Of a DNA stretch of 38,044 nucleotides, positions 24,744-33,169 are shown piece by piece. This DNA is from Acidimicrobiia bacterium. Lineage in GTDB: Bacteria; Actinomycetota; Acidimicrobiia; Spongiisociales; UBA5794. Position 1 is the first letter of the stretch. The number at the start of each line of letters is the position of its first letter. The DNA lies in NCBI GenBank assembly GCA_013003395.1, contig JABDJC010000225.1, positions 1 through 38,044 of the forward strand, read 5' to 3'. The translations under genes and the position numbers were made by a program. The notes under the pieces were generated by a model. That model saw only the letters and a list, made by a program, of their open reading frames with translations. It had not been told where the DNA came from and did no database searches.

Positions 24744-26765
24744 TCAGGAGTCGACAGCTTTTGGTTCGAGTAGCCATGCAACGCTCTCTCTCGCATCGCC
24801 CGACCCGAACACCGTCAGCGTGTCACCGTTTGAGAGAACCGTCTCTCCATGGGGAATGATCACCGCACCACCGCGCCGCAAAGACACCAGAGTTGCGTTG
24901 TCCGGCCACGCGAGTTCTGACACCGAGAGTCCGACCACCGGCGAAGAATCGGACACGACCATCTCGAAAAAAGCCGCTCCAGGGACGGTCTTCTCTCGAA
25001 GCCGTTGTCGATAAAGCGCACGATCGGTTGTGGCACCGAGCGCTTGGTGATAGGCATGGACTACAGACTCCCGTCGGAACATCCCTTCGAGGCGCCGCGG
25101 GTCATCGTCGGATACGACTGGCATCCGGCCGATCTCCAATGCTGCCATGCGCGCAAGCGCAGAAGAAACGGGCATGGATGGCGTCACAGTTATCGGCGTC
25201 GTGCTCATGACGTCGCGTACCAACAGTTCGCTCGATGGCCCTCCGGAGGCTCGGATGTCCGTGAGGGTCAAGATGCCGACGAGACGATCTTCTTCGATGA
25301 CTGGCAAACCGTGGTGATGCTGGCGCTCCAGCACGGCGAGTGCCTCTGCGGTCGAGAGATCGGGGGCCAGTCTCGATTGCTTGCGCGACATGACCTCGCC
25401 AACGGTGACAGTGTCCAGGAGATCGACATCCTCTCGTCGGGGGAGATGGATGCCTCGGATCTTCAGTGGCAACGTATACGCCGAATCCGGATGGAAGCGA
25501 TCGGCCAAGAAGGTTGCGAGCGAAGCGGCGAGCATCAACGGCAACACCAGGCCGTAGTCGCCGGTGATTTCGAACACGATCAGTATCGAGGTGAGGGGAG
25601 CCCTGGCCACAGCTGCGAACGTGGCCGCCATACCGACGACGGCAAATGCTCCAGGATTGAGACTGGAAAAGCCCCAAACCGGCTGGATCACGATGGCGAG
25701 TGCGCCACCGCTGACTGCCCCGATGAACAGGCTCGGCATGAACTCGCCGGCAGAGCCATCGCCATACAACGTCAGCGCGTAGGTGATCATCTTCCCCACG
25801 GCCAGAAGACCTAGCACCCACCACAATTCGTCCGTATCAGCCCCGAGTCGCAACACGGAGCGAACGAGGCTCTGCCCGGTCCCGAGGACTTCAGGCGCCA
25901 GGAGTCCGATGAAGCCGATGGCGAGTCCGGCCAACATCGGACGAGACCAGTCGGGCATCCGCGTGGCATTGGGTCGGCTTTCCGCCCGATGGATGAGCCT
26001 CAGGAACGCGATCGACAGCAAGAACGCCAATAAACCGACAGCGGCGTAGAGGATCATCTCTGCCGGGTGGATCACAAAGTGGGGAGGAGCCGAGAGGATG
26101 CTCTCTTCGCCAACCAAGGATCTCGTCGTCACGGCAGCCGCAACGGAGGCCACCACAACTGCATTCAGGTGGCGTATCGCGAAGTTGCCGAGTACGACCT
26201 CGACAGCAAACAGCATTCCGGCGATGGGCGCATTGAAGCTCGCACCGATTCCGGCTCCTGCGCCCGCTGCCACGAGGCTTCTGATCTGGTCTTCACCGAA
26301 TCGCGTATACCGAGCCACCGACGATCCGAGCGTTGCTCCGAGCTGAACTGCAGGTCCTTCTCGGCCACCAGAGGCACCAGATCCGAGCGTCGCGACGGTC
26401 GCGGCGAGCTTGGCTCCGATGGTCCTGGTCGGAAGGTACCCCGAACGCAGAGACAATCCCACCATCGTCTCACTCACCCCGCCGCCGCTGATTCCCGGAC
26501 CCCACCTGCGATTGATGAACCAGGCGACAAGTAGGCCGACCGCAGGAAGCAGCAGAATCAGCCACGGGTCGACGAAGTTGACATCGTCGAGTCGATCGGC
26601 GAGGTGTTGCACCCACTCGATGAGGGTCACGAGCAAGGCGGCGACTGCGCCGACGATGACGCCGACGCCGAGGGCCGCCGCCAAGAAGGCCGCGGGCCCG
26701 CGGTTCTGGACGAATCGGCGCAGCAGCATTCCGATTCGTTTCATTGGTGGGGAATGCCTTGCCAT
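24744..26765 (-). CDS. ClC chloride channel/transporter with CBS pair and RCK_C domain
   Basis: 673 residues (a start at residue 8, MKRIGMLL, is also possible). The ClC membrane part (about 20-425) has GISGGGVSE (91-99), GREGP with the gating glutamate E136, and YGDGSAGEFMPSLFIG (334-349). After it come two CBS domains (about 455-510 and 515-575) and a TrkA/RCK C-terminal domain (about 600-665, VVGLSVSELAWPDNATLVSL). At the position of the internal proton glutamate of E. coli ClC (E203), this protein appears to have valine (FAVEV, V190), as in ClC channels. It lies 111 bases downstream of the SulP gene on the same strand, suggesting a shared anion-transport operon. CBS and RCK_C domains imply control by nucleotides or small ligands. 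Confidence 0.9.
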   Translation of the reverse strand: MARHSPPMKRIGMLLRRFVQNRGPAAFLAAALGVGVIVGAVAALLVTLIEWVQHLADRLDDVNFVDPWLILLLPAVGLLVAWFINRRWGPGISGGGVSETMVGLSLRSGYLPTRTIGAKLAATVATLGSGASGGREGPAVQLGATLGSSVARYTRFGEDQIRSLVAAGAGAGIGASFNAPIAGMLFAVEVVLGNFAIRHLNAVVVASVAAAVTTRSLVGEESILSAPPHFVIHPAEMILYAAVGLLAFLLSIAFLRLIHRAESRPNATRMPDWSRPMLAGLAIGFIGLLAPEVLGTGQSLVRSVLRLGADTDELWWVLGLLAVGKMITYALTLYGDGSAGEFMPSLFIGAVSGGALAIVIQPVWGFSSLNPGAFAVVGMAATFAAVARAPLTSILIVFEITGDYGLVLPLMLAASLATFLADRFHPDSAYTLPLKIRGIHLPRREDVDLLDTVTVGEVMSRKQSRLAPDLSTAEALAVLERQHHHGLPVIEEDRLVGILTLTDIRASGGPSSELLVRDVMSTTPITVTPSMPVSSALARMAALEIGRMPVVSDDDPRRLEGMFRRESVVHAYHQALGATTDRALYRQRLREKTVPGAAFFEMVVSDSSPVVGLSVSELAWPDNATLVSLRRGGAVIIPHGETVLSNGDTLTVFGSGDARESVAWLLEPKAVDS

Positions 26766-26875
26766 ACCATCTCATGGACCAACTCAGGGGCCGCGACCAT
26801 GTGGTGCCTCTTTCGGGGTGAATGCGCCATTGACCCTAAACCAGACCGAGGTCCGCGCTGAGGGACTCGACGCCT

Positions 26876-28999
26876 CTACTCAGAAAGCGAGTGGATCGTG
26901 TCGTCGGCATATCGCAAACGATCAGCCAACGTGGATGCTATGTAGCGATGGAGCGCGGCAGCGGCGGCGGATCCATCTTCTTCGAGTTGGCGGAAACGCT
27001 CGGGATGCAGTTGGTACACCTCGCATTCCGAATCGGTTACCACGGTAGCTGTGCAGACGGCGCCGAGGTAGAGGCCGATCTCCCCGACCACCGTCCCTGC
27101 GCGCATGCCGCGAAGTCGGAGTGGTTCGATGCGGTCCTTCTCCAACTGAACCGTGACCGCTCCGCGTTCGATGAAATACATGCCGGGCGAGGCTTCCCCC
27201 TCTACGAGGAGTTTGGTGGCGGCGGGAACGACTCGGTGCTCGAACATCGAAAGGAGATGGTCGACATCTGCATGACCATTCGTGGCTGCGCGCAACCGGG
27301 ATTCGAGCGACGCCGTCGGTCCCCGATCTGAGCTCGCCAGGATCTGTTCTTCGCACCATTCCAAGGCATAGTCGAGGTCGCGATCGGTACGAACCTCGAG
27401 GGGTCGATGCTTGTCGAGGCCGAGTAGGAGGTCGAGGTCCAAAGTCCGATTACCGCTGAGTATGAGCCCGACACCGCGCTCTCCGGCAAACCGGGCGACT
27501 TTACTCATCGCGTAACCAGCGGTTGAGTCGACTCCGGTGACGTGACTGAAATCCAGAATGACGTAACGCAACTCGGCGTTCTCGTTGATGTGGCATTCGA
27601 TCCGTTCTCTGATGAGGTGCGCAGTTCCGAAGAAGATGAAGCCCTTCAGTTCGATCACGAGGACCGTATGGCCAAGAACTTCGAGCAGGTGTCGGTGTGG
27701 AGCTGATCGGTCGATGTGGCTACGGCGATGTTTGAGGGTTGCCATCCGTCGAATGACCGACACCTTGCTGTATCGGAAAACGAACAGCCCAACCGCAATG
27801 AGCAATCCGATGGCGATTCCCGGTAGGAACCCGATGAGGGCGATCGCCAGCACGATCACGAGGACAAGGATGTAGTCGAGGCGAGGCATCGAAGTGCGCG
27901 TGTCCCAAGCCCATACGGCGACGAAATACCCACCCATGTAGAGAAGCAACCCCCCGGTCACGGGGGTGGGTACCAATCCGGCAATCCGCCCGCCTCCGAC
28001 GAGCACAACGCCGGCCAACAGTGCAGCGATCAGGGCAGATGTTCGACTGTTGATCGCGACGGTTCGGGCGACGACCGTGGCCCCCGGATAGTTGTAGGCA
28101 GGGAATGCCCCAAACATCCCACCTACAAGGTTGGCGATGCCGGTGACCTTGAGCTCCTGATCGAGTTCGACATGTTCCTCGGTGTCCGCCTCGAGGGCAC
28201 TGGAGAACAGCAGCAGCGAGATCGTCAGCACGATGACCAACGAGGCGATGGCGCTCGATTGGTCTACCACGGCACCCCAGTCGGCGGCGCTCATGGTGGA
28301 AAGAATCGAAGGGGGGAGAAACGCACCGTCGGAGAACGGTCCGAGAAGGAGGCCTAACTCCGCGGCGCGTTCTACCGAAACGCCTGCCGCCATCCGCACG
28401 ACATGAAACACTCCGATTGCCGTTACCAGGGCGGCCGGTATCAACAGGCGATGCGAGGTGAATCTCGCGCCCAGAAACAACACTGCAGCAAGGACGAGAC
28501 CGAGCACTCGAGGACCCCAGACGCCGATCTCAGCGTTGTTCAGATCTGGCGGCATGGCGAACAAGATGTCGAGCGCCCCTCTCCCGATGAGGGTGCCGAT
28601 TCCGGCTAGGAACCCACCGATAACCGGATACGGCAGGAAGCGCGTCAGGCCGCCCAACCCGGCGGAGCCGAGGACGAGGAATACGATGCCGACTGACAGC
28701 GACGCAACCGAAATGAGGGCGATCACGGTGGGCAATGGCGCTGGCGATGTCTCGGCAATCGTTTTGGCACCAACTGCCAAGACTGCCGCGGCGGCGCTTG
28801 CGACACCGGCGATCATGCCACGAAATGAGCTGAACAACGCAACGATGACGCCGGCTACCAGCGAGCCGATCAATCCGAGACCGATGCCGGTGGCTACGTG
28901 TTCATCCAGCGGCCCGGAAAAGACGAGCGTCGCCAACGAGATGGCGAAACCGACGGTGACAATCGCTCCCGTGAAGCCTCCGGCGACGCTGAAAAGCAT
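26876..28999 (-). CDS. SulP anion transporter with STAS and cNMP-binding domains
   Basis: 707 residues from ATG 28999, preceded by AGGGA; a GTG at 29047 would add 16 residues. The SulP membrane region (about 1-410) has LTRFLPYPVIGGFLAGIG and the later FGAFPAYNYPGATVVARTV, both typical of the family. A STAS domain (about 445-545) has VILDFSHVTGVDSTAGYAMSK. A cyclic-nucleotide-type domain (about 585-680) has SPGMYFIERGAVTVQL and GEIGLYLGAVCTATV. The conserved arginine of the phosphate-binding cassette is Cys649, so binding of cAMP or cGMP is doubtful. Relatives with this exact order occur in bacteria and fungi; substrates differ (sulfate, bicarbonate, other anions or amino acids). It is the first gene of a pair with the ClC gene. 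Confidence 0.88.
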   Translation of the reverse strand: MLFSVAGGFTGAIVTVGFAISLATLVFSGPLDEHVATGIGLGLIGSLVAGVIVALFSSFRGMIAGVASAAAAVLAVGAKTIAETSPAPLPTVIALISVASLSVGIVFLVLGSAGLGGLTRFLPYPVIGGFLAGIGTLIGRGALDILFAMPPDLNNAEIGVWGPRVLGLVLAAVLFLGARFTSHRLLIPAALVTAIGVFHVVRMAAGVSVERAAELGLLLGPFSDGAFLPPSILSTMSAADWGAVVDQSSAIASLVIVLTISLLLFSSALEADTEEHVELDQELKVTGIANLVGGMFGAFPAYNYPGATVVARTVAINSRTSALIAALLAGVVLVGGGRIAGLVPTPVTGGLLLYMGGYFVAVWAWDTRTSMPRLDYILVLVIVLAIALIGFLPGIAIGLLIAVGLFVFRYSKVSVIRRMATLKHRRSHIDRSAPHRHLLEVLGHTVLVIELKGFIFFGTAHLIRERIECHINENAELRYVILDFSHVTGVDSTAGYAMSKVARFAGERGVGLILSGNRTLDLDLLLGLDKHRPLEVRTDRDLDYALEWCEEQILASSDRGPTASLESRLRAATNGHADVDHLLSMFEHRVVPAATKLLVEGEASPGMYFIERGAVTVQLEKDRIEPLRLRGMRAGTVVGEIGLYLGAVCTATVVTDSECEVYQLHPERFRQLEEDGSAAAAALHRYIASTLADRLRYADDTIHSLSE

Positions 29000-29115
29000 T
29001 CCGGATCGTCCCTGGTTACGAGTTCTGACGCGGAAGATGATAATCACCTCGGCTTGTCGGAATGAACTTTAGATGTCTGGTTCGGGGACTACTTGTCGCT
29101 ATCCGAGTAGCTCAG

Positions 29116-29148
29116 TCGACAGAAAATACAACGGCCTACTATCCCCCG
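29116..29148 (+). promoter_or_regulatory. Candidate leaderless promoter of LLM gene
   Basis: A -35-like TCGACA (29116-29121) and a -10 box TACTAT (29137-29142) are 15 bases apart. The -10 box ends six bases before the ATG at 29149, the spacing expected when transcription starts at the first base of the start codon. No ribosome site is present upstream of the ATG, in keeping with a leaderless mRNA, which is common in actinobacteria. Confidence 0.5.
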
Positions 29149-30036
29149 ATGCAGATAGGCATCCAGCTCCCCGAAATCGAACGTGTAGTTCCTTGGAATG
29201 AGTACCGCGAGATGGCTGTGCTCGCAGAAGACGTGGGTTTCGATTCTCTCTGGCTTGGCGACCATCTGCTGTACGACAAGCCAGAGGGGCCAAAGGGACC
29301 ATGGGAGTGTTGGACGCTCCTGGCGGCGGTAGCTGCGGTGACGGAACGCGTTTTGCTCGGGCCGCTCGTGTCGCCGACCGGTTTCCGGAAGCCTGCGTTG
29401 CTCGCAAAGATGGCCGGAACTGTCGACGAGATCGCCAACGGGAGATTGATACTCGGACTCGGCTCGGGCTGGAATCAGCGGGAGTTCGAGGCGTTCGGAG
29501 CGCCATTCGACAAGCGGGTGAGTCGTTTCGAAGAGGCATTCACCATCATCACGTCGCTGATTCGAACCGGCCGCGCTGACTTCCACGGGCAATACCACGA
29601 CGTCACCGACTCCGTCCTGGTTCCACCGGCGCGTTCCGACATGCCGATCATGATCGGATCGACGGGGCCGCGAATGCTTGGCATCACGGCACGCGAGATG
29701 GACTGGTGGAACGAATGGTGGAATCGATTCGACAATTCTCCCGAGGGGGTACGTCCGCTGACCGAGCGGGTCGATGCCGCCGTTCGGGCGGTAGGGCGGA
29801 GTCCAGATGAGATCGTCAAGAGCGCCGCGGTGATGGTTCAACTCGAGGACGGTACGGGTCGGCAGATGGGCGCTGTGGTGAGCGCTCCGCCGATCGATGG
29901 CAGCGCTCGTGAGATCGCAGATCGACTGCTTGCGTTCGACGGCCTGATTCACCATCTCCAGCTCGTGGTCGATCCGATCACGACAGAGTCGATCGAAAAG
30001 CTGGCGCCGGTTGTAGAGATGGTGCACGCCGGCTGA
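29149..30036 (+). CDS. LLM-class F420-type oxidoreductase
   Basis: 295 residues from ATG 29149 (MQIGIQLPEIE); the frame extends upstream but lacks a start with support. The luciferase-like TIM-barrel pattern is clear: EDVGFDSLWLGDHL, LLGPLVSPTGFRKPALLAKM, LGLGSGWNQREFEAFG and PIMIGSTGPRMLG. These elements match F420-dependent LLM oxidoreductases of actinobacteria, although FMN-dependent monooxygenases share the fold. The substrate is unknown. It is divergent from the SulP gene and followed by a 2TM gene. A candidate leaderless promoter lies directly upstream. Confidence 0.87.
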   Translation: MQIGIQLPEIERVVPWNEYREMAVLAEDVGFDSLWLGDHLLYDKPEGPKGPWECWTLLAAVAAVTERVLLGPLVSPTGFRKPALLAKMAGTVDEIANGRLILGLGSGWNQREFEAFGAPFDKRVSRFEEAFTIITSLIRTGRADFHGQYHDVTDSVLVPPARSDMPIMIGSTGPRMLGITAREMDWWNEWWNRFDNSPEGVRPLTERVDAAVRAVGRSPDEIVKSAAVMVQLEDGTGRQMGAVVSAPPIDGSAREIADRLLAFDGLIHHLQLVVDPITTESIEKLAPVVEMVHAG

Positions 30037-30119
30037 GCTTGCTCATGCGTGAAGGGTCGAATGGCCCTACTCGCAAAGCTCGAAATGCGACACCGTGAGG
30101 GGACCAAGAGGAGGTGATC

Positions 30120-30407
30120 ATGGCTGAAGTCATGAGAGGACCACAGGCTCGGCCGCGCCCGACGACTACCACGACTGCCGTCCTGAAGTGGCACATCATT
30201 GTGTTCGTCGTCGTGAATCTCGTCCTATGGGTCGTCGACGTGTTCAACGGCGGCGGAATCGGGACCGCTCTTTGGATCTCGATCCCGTGGAGCTTCGCGC
30301 TCGGAGCTCATGTCATTGCGTACCGGAGCGGCAATGGCGAAGCCAACGAACTCAGTGCTCACGACGTCTCATCGGATGAGCGAAGGAGAGAGACGGAGAT
30401 CCGCTGA
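30120..30407 (+). CDS. 2TM-domain small membrane protein
   Basis: 95 residues, ATG after AAGAGGAGGTGATC, a strong ribosome site. A short basic and threonine-rich head (RPRPTTTTTAVLKW) precedes two helices, HIIVFVVVNLVLWVVDVF and ALWISIPWSFALGAHVIAY, separated by NGGGIGT. This matches the 2TM domain found in many actinobacterial and bacteroidete proteins, sometimes next to histidine kinases. The tail is charged (SDERRRETEIR). It is tail-to-tail with the DUF4230 gene, with one base between the stops. Confidence 0.78.
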   Translation: MAEVMRGPQARPRPTTTTTAVLKWHIIVFVVVNLVLWVVDVFNGGGIGTALWISIPWSFALGAHVIAYRSGNGEANELSAHDVSSDERRRETEIR

Positions 30408-30408
30408 A

Positions 30409-31101
30409 TCAGCCGTTGGTTGAGCTGCCCGAAGGCGGCGCAAACTCCACCCTGGGATAGCCGAGCGATTTGATGAACTGCGAGAGCACCTGCTCCGCAT
30501 TGCTCTGAGCCTGCTCGAGGATGCCTTCGTCGATGGCCTTCTCCAGCATCGTGCTCTCTGCGAGAAGTCGGGCCTCGGTCTCGAGCTGCTCGTCACCCTG
30601 GGTGAAGATACCGGTATTGCGCTCGAAGACCGTCGTCTCCGTGTTGTCGAGGCTCGCGTAGAGGATCTCCGCCGCCGGGAGCGTGATCGTCACCACCCCA
30701 GAGGTACGGTTAACCGAGAACGAGCTGTCATCGAGTTTCGCCAGGTCGACGCCGGCGCCGATCTCAGCCACTGCGAACAGCGTGATCCCATCTCCCCGAG
30801 CCCAACGCAGCCAGCTCCCGTCGGTGCCCTTCTCGATGAGGGTCGACTCCACATATTCGACGGTTGTGAGTTCGGCCAGGGTTCGGATGTTCTCGATGAC
30901 CGCAGGAGAAATCCGCTCGTACGGTTCGGAAGCGGGCACCGCCGACAGAAGTTCGCTGGCGCTCGGGACGTCAGGGAGCCGAGCGGCTACTGCTTCGCCA
31001 CCTCGTTTCAATCCATAGAAGGCACCCAACGCAATGATGAGCGCGGCTGCGATGACGGTGAGGTACATCGGCCAGCGTTTGGGTGAGACTATGACGTTCA
31101 T
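30409..31101 (-). CDS. DUF4230 family protein
   Basis: 230 residues with a ribosome site GAGGAG six bases before the ATG. One N-terminal transmembrane helix (MYLTVIAAALIIALGAFYGL) anchors a mostly extracytoplasmic domain. The domain has ENIRTLAELTTVEYVESTLIEKG, then LFAVAEIGAGVDLAKLDDSSFSV and VVTITLPAAEIL, the pattern of DUF4230. A helical C-terminal part (ARLLAESTMLEKAIDEGILEQA) ends the domain. The family has no known function. It has a structured 5' leader (31114-31224). Confidence 0.8.
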   Translation of the reverse strand: MNVIVSPKRWPMYLTVIAAALIIALGAFYGLKRGGEAVAARLPDVPSASELLSAVPASEPYERISPAVIENIRTLAELTTVEYVESTLIEKGTDGSWLRWARGDGITLFAVAEIGAGVDLAKLDDSSFSVNRTSGVVTITLPAAEILYASLDNTETTVFERNTGIFTQGDEQLETEARLLAESTMLEKAIDEGILEQAQSNAEQVLSQFIKSLGYPRVEFAPPSGSSTNG

Positions 31102-31113
31102 CTAGGACTCCTC

Positions 31114-31224
31114 GCAGCTCAAACGGAGCTGTGTTGGCGGTTGGAAGGGTTCGCCTACTCATTGGGCGAACCATCGGTGCCTACCCGAGACCGGCGGTAG
31201 GTAAACCGTTGAGTCCTCTAGAGG
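31114..31224 (-). promoter_or_regulatory. Multi-hairpin leader upstream of DUF4230 gene
   Basis: Four elements occur upstream of the start. CAGCTC-aaacg-GAGCTG (31114-31130) lies just before the ribosome site. GGTTCGCC (31148-31155) pairs perfectly with GGCGAACC (31165-31172). CCTACC pairs with GGTAGG further out (about 31180-31202). CCTCTAGAGG (31215-31224) is a perfect palindrome. The 184-base gap between genes holds no coding sequence I can support. No riboswitch class is recognised. Confidence 0.4.
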
Positions 31225-31285
31225 GTAGTGGTGAGCGTCTTTCTAGTTCCCTCGCGTGCCTTGCTCGTTCCATCCTTGAACGGGA

Positions 31286-31480
31286 TCAGCTGCGTTCGTT
31301 GCCGCGCTTGTAGTTGCCGGTGGCTCGCGCCATCAGCTGTTGCGGGTCACCGATCTCGACCTTCTTGATGAAGCGTTCAGCGGCTTTGCCTCGCAACGTC
31401 GTCACGGTGCGACCTTCGTGCGAGATGACGACCTCGCCGTTCTTACGGGTGACGTACGTGAATCCTCGAGGTGCCGGCAT
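31286..31480 (-). CDS. Small conserved actinobacterial protein (GNYKRGNER tail)
   Basis: 64 residues, strongly basic: PAPRGFTYVTRKNGEVVISHEGR, then TVTTLRGKAAERFIKKVE and the terminal ATGNYKRGNERS. I recall similar tiny proteins with a GNYKRGNER ending across actinobacteria, but no function is known to me. There is no signal or membrane segment. The frame is well separated from neighbours, and no ribosome site is visible, so a leaderless start is possible. It is divergent from the small membrane-protein gene at 31563. Confidence 0.7.
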   Translation of the reverse strand: MPAPRGFTYVTRKNGEVVISHEGRTVTTLRGKAAERFIKKVEIGDPQQLMARATGNYKRGNERS

Positions 31481-31562
31481 GGTGCAAGTGTCGCAAGGCG
31501 AGGCGCGCCGGGCAATTTGGACTTCTTCTCAAGGGCAGTGGCAGCCTGCCGATTCTCTATTC

Positions 31563-31817
31563 ATGAGAGACACCAGCCGCACCCCGTTTGCCCGAAGGCT
31601 CGTCGAGCCGCGACTCCTGCAACTCATCTTCGCTGCGATGTTGTTCGTGGCGGTGAGTCCATCGTTCTCGATGGGTGTCACGAGCGGATCTTGGGGGAGT
31701 GCCTTGCTCCTCGGAATGTTCGCCTTTTCGTTCGTTGCGTTCCTCCGGCACATCAACGAAAAGAAGCGTCAACTGGAGCGCCTCGAGTCGTCGCAACCTT
31801 CGGACGCGCAGAACTGA
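31563..31817 (+). CDS. Small membrane protein, unknown function
   Basis: 84 residues from ATG 31563; the longer frame that starts upstream overlaps the antisense of the neighbouring small gene. Two hydrophobic segments are visible (LLQLIFAAMLFVAVSPSF and WGSALLLGMFAFSFVAFL), followed by a charged tail (HINEKKRQLERLE). No ribosome site precedes the ATG. It converges on the TRAP operon terminator. No family recognised; the layout and codon use are typical of a real small membrane protein. Confidence 0.5.
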   Translation: MRDTSRTPFARRLVEPRLLQLIFAAMLFVAVSPSFSMGVTSGSWGSALLLGMFAFSFVAFLRHINEKKRQLERLESSQPSDAQN

Positions 31818-31875
31818 CCATTCCCTCCGCCGACCGTAGTGACCGTTCTGTTTGATCGCGGTGGCGCGTGCAGCA

Positions 31876-31907
31876 CGAAAAAGGGGGCAGGCGTTGACCT
31901 ACCCCCT
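31876..31907 (-). terminator. Intrinsic terminator of the TRAP operon
   Basis: On the minus strand AGGGGGTAGG pairs with CCTGCCCCCT around a six-base loop, with one mismatch, and a run of five T follows. It sits 21 bases past the stop of the substrate-binding protein gene and ends the dctQMP transcript. Confidence 0.8.
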
Positions 31908-31927
31908 CCTTCGTCGGTGTTCGACGT

Positions 31928-33148
31928 TTAGAGATCTGCTGCCCGAAGCATCGAGGCCTCTGCCAACGCATGCCACTTCTGGACCTGGTCCCGGAATTCG
32001 CGCCACGGTCCGAGGATCTCGGCGAACTTGGCGTCGCCGGCTGCCACGTCGTCGAGGACACTCTCGGTCTCGGTCTTGAATGCCGTCATCAGCTCCGCAG
32101 GGAACTCTCGGATCTCGGCAAATTCCTCCACCTTGGCGAGGTCCTGTGAGTTGAGGACGTCGTAACGAGCCATCATTCCGATGTTCGCTGACTTCGCGGC
32201 CAACTCGATCGCCACCTGGTACTCCTCCGGCAACTCGTTCCACAGCGACAGCGGGAATTCCACTTCGAGGGTCGAGCCAGGTTCCCACCAGCCAGGGTGG
32301 TAGTAGAACAGCTGAGAACCCAACTGGTCCAATCCCAAGATGAGGTCGTCCGTCGGTCCGACGAATTCGGCAGCATCGATTGCGCCGGTTTCGATGGACG
32401 GCAGGATGTCGCCGCCTGCGACGGTGATCTGCTCGCCGCCGAGGTTGTTGAGCACCTGACCTGCCAGTCCGGGAATCCTCATCTTGAGGCCCTGGATGTC
32501 GGCCACGCTGTTCAGCTCCCTCGTGAACCATCCACCCATTTGCACGCCAGTGTTGCCTGCAGGGAACTGGATCACGCCGAATTCCTCGGCGTAGTACGAC
32601 TGCATGATCTCGAGGCCGCCGCCCTCGTACAGCCACGCGTTCTGCTGTCGCTCCGTCAATCCGAACGGCACCGCAGTTCCGAACTGCGTCGCAGGCGAAG
32701 TCCCCACGTAGTAGTACGACGCCGTGTGGCCGGACTGGACGCCGCCATCGCGAACCGTCGTGAGTACCTCGAGTCCGCCGACGATCTCGCCCGCAGCTCG
32801 CGGGGTGATCTTGAACTTGCCGCCGGTGATACGTGACAGCTCGCTCGTGAAGATCTCTGCGCCTCCAAACAAAGTAGGCAAGGAGAGCGGCCAGCTGGTG
32901 GCCATCTCCCATTCGATTTCGGGCGCGTCGGTCTGCGACAGATCGACGGCTGTGGTCGCCGTTGCGCCGCCGCCGGCCGCGGTGGTGGCAGTGGAGTCAT
33001 CACCAGTCGTGCAGGCCGCCAGGATCGAGGACGATGCCGCGAATCCGGCAACACCGACACCGGCACGAGTGAGGAACTTGCGCCGGCTCAGACCGCCGGT
33101 GCCTTCCTCATTTTCCTGAGTTTCTTGGTTGAAGTCGTCTGTGTTCAC
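31928..33148 (-). CDS. dctP: TRAP transporter substrate-binding protein (DctP)
   Basis: 406 residues after a good ribosome site (GGGAGG). A Tat signal with SRRKFL (21-26) and a lipobox ILAAC (Cys46) indicate export in folded form and anchoring as a lipoprotein. The mature domain begins with IEWEMATSWPLSLP and contains FKITPRAAGEIVGGLEVL, LKMRIPGLAGQVL and IDAAEFVGPTDD, patterns I associate with the TakP-like (2-oxo acid / mannitol-chloroaromatic) branch of DctP proteins. The ligand would be an organic acid, probably bound in complex with a cation. It is the last gene of the operon dctQ-dctM-dctP and is followed by an intrinsic terminator. Confidence 0.93.
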   Translation of the reverse strand: MNTDDFNQETQENEEGTGGLSRRKFLTRAGVGVAGFAASSSILAACTTGDDSTATTAAGGGATATTAVDLSQTDAPEIEWEMATSWPLSLPTLFGGAEIFTSELSRITGGKFKITPRAAGEIVGGLEVLTTVRDGGVQSGHTASYYYVGTSPATQFGTAVPFGLTERQQNAWLYEGGGLEIMQSYYAEEFGVIQFPAGNTGVQMGGWFTRELNSVADIQGLKMRIPGLAGQVLNNLGGEQITVAGGDILPSIETGAIDAAEFVGPTDDLILGLDQLGSQLFYYHPGWWEPGSTLEVEFPLSLWNELPEEYQVAIELAAKSANIGMMARYDVLNSQDLAKVEEFAEIREFPAELMTAFKTETESVLDDVAAGDAKFAEILGPWREFRDQVQKWHALAEASMLRAADL

Positions 33149-33169
33149 ATGGTCCTCCCGTGGTTGGTT

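Noticed and set aside
24716-24753. Hairpin CGACTC / GAGTCG between the lipoprotein and ClC genes
   Set aside because: Only six base pairs with a long loop, partly inside the ClC coding sequence; not convincing as a terminator.
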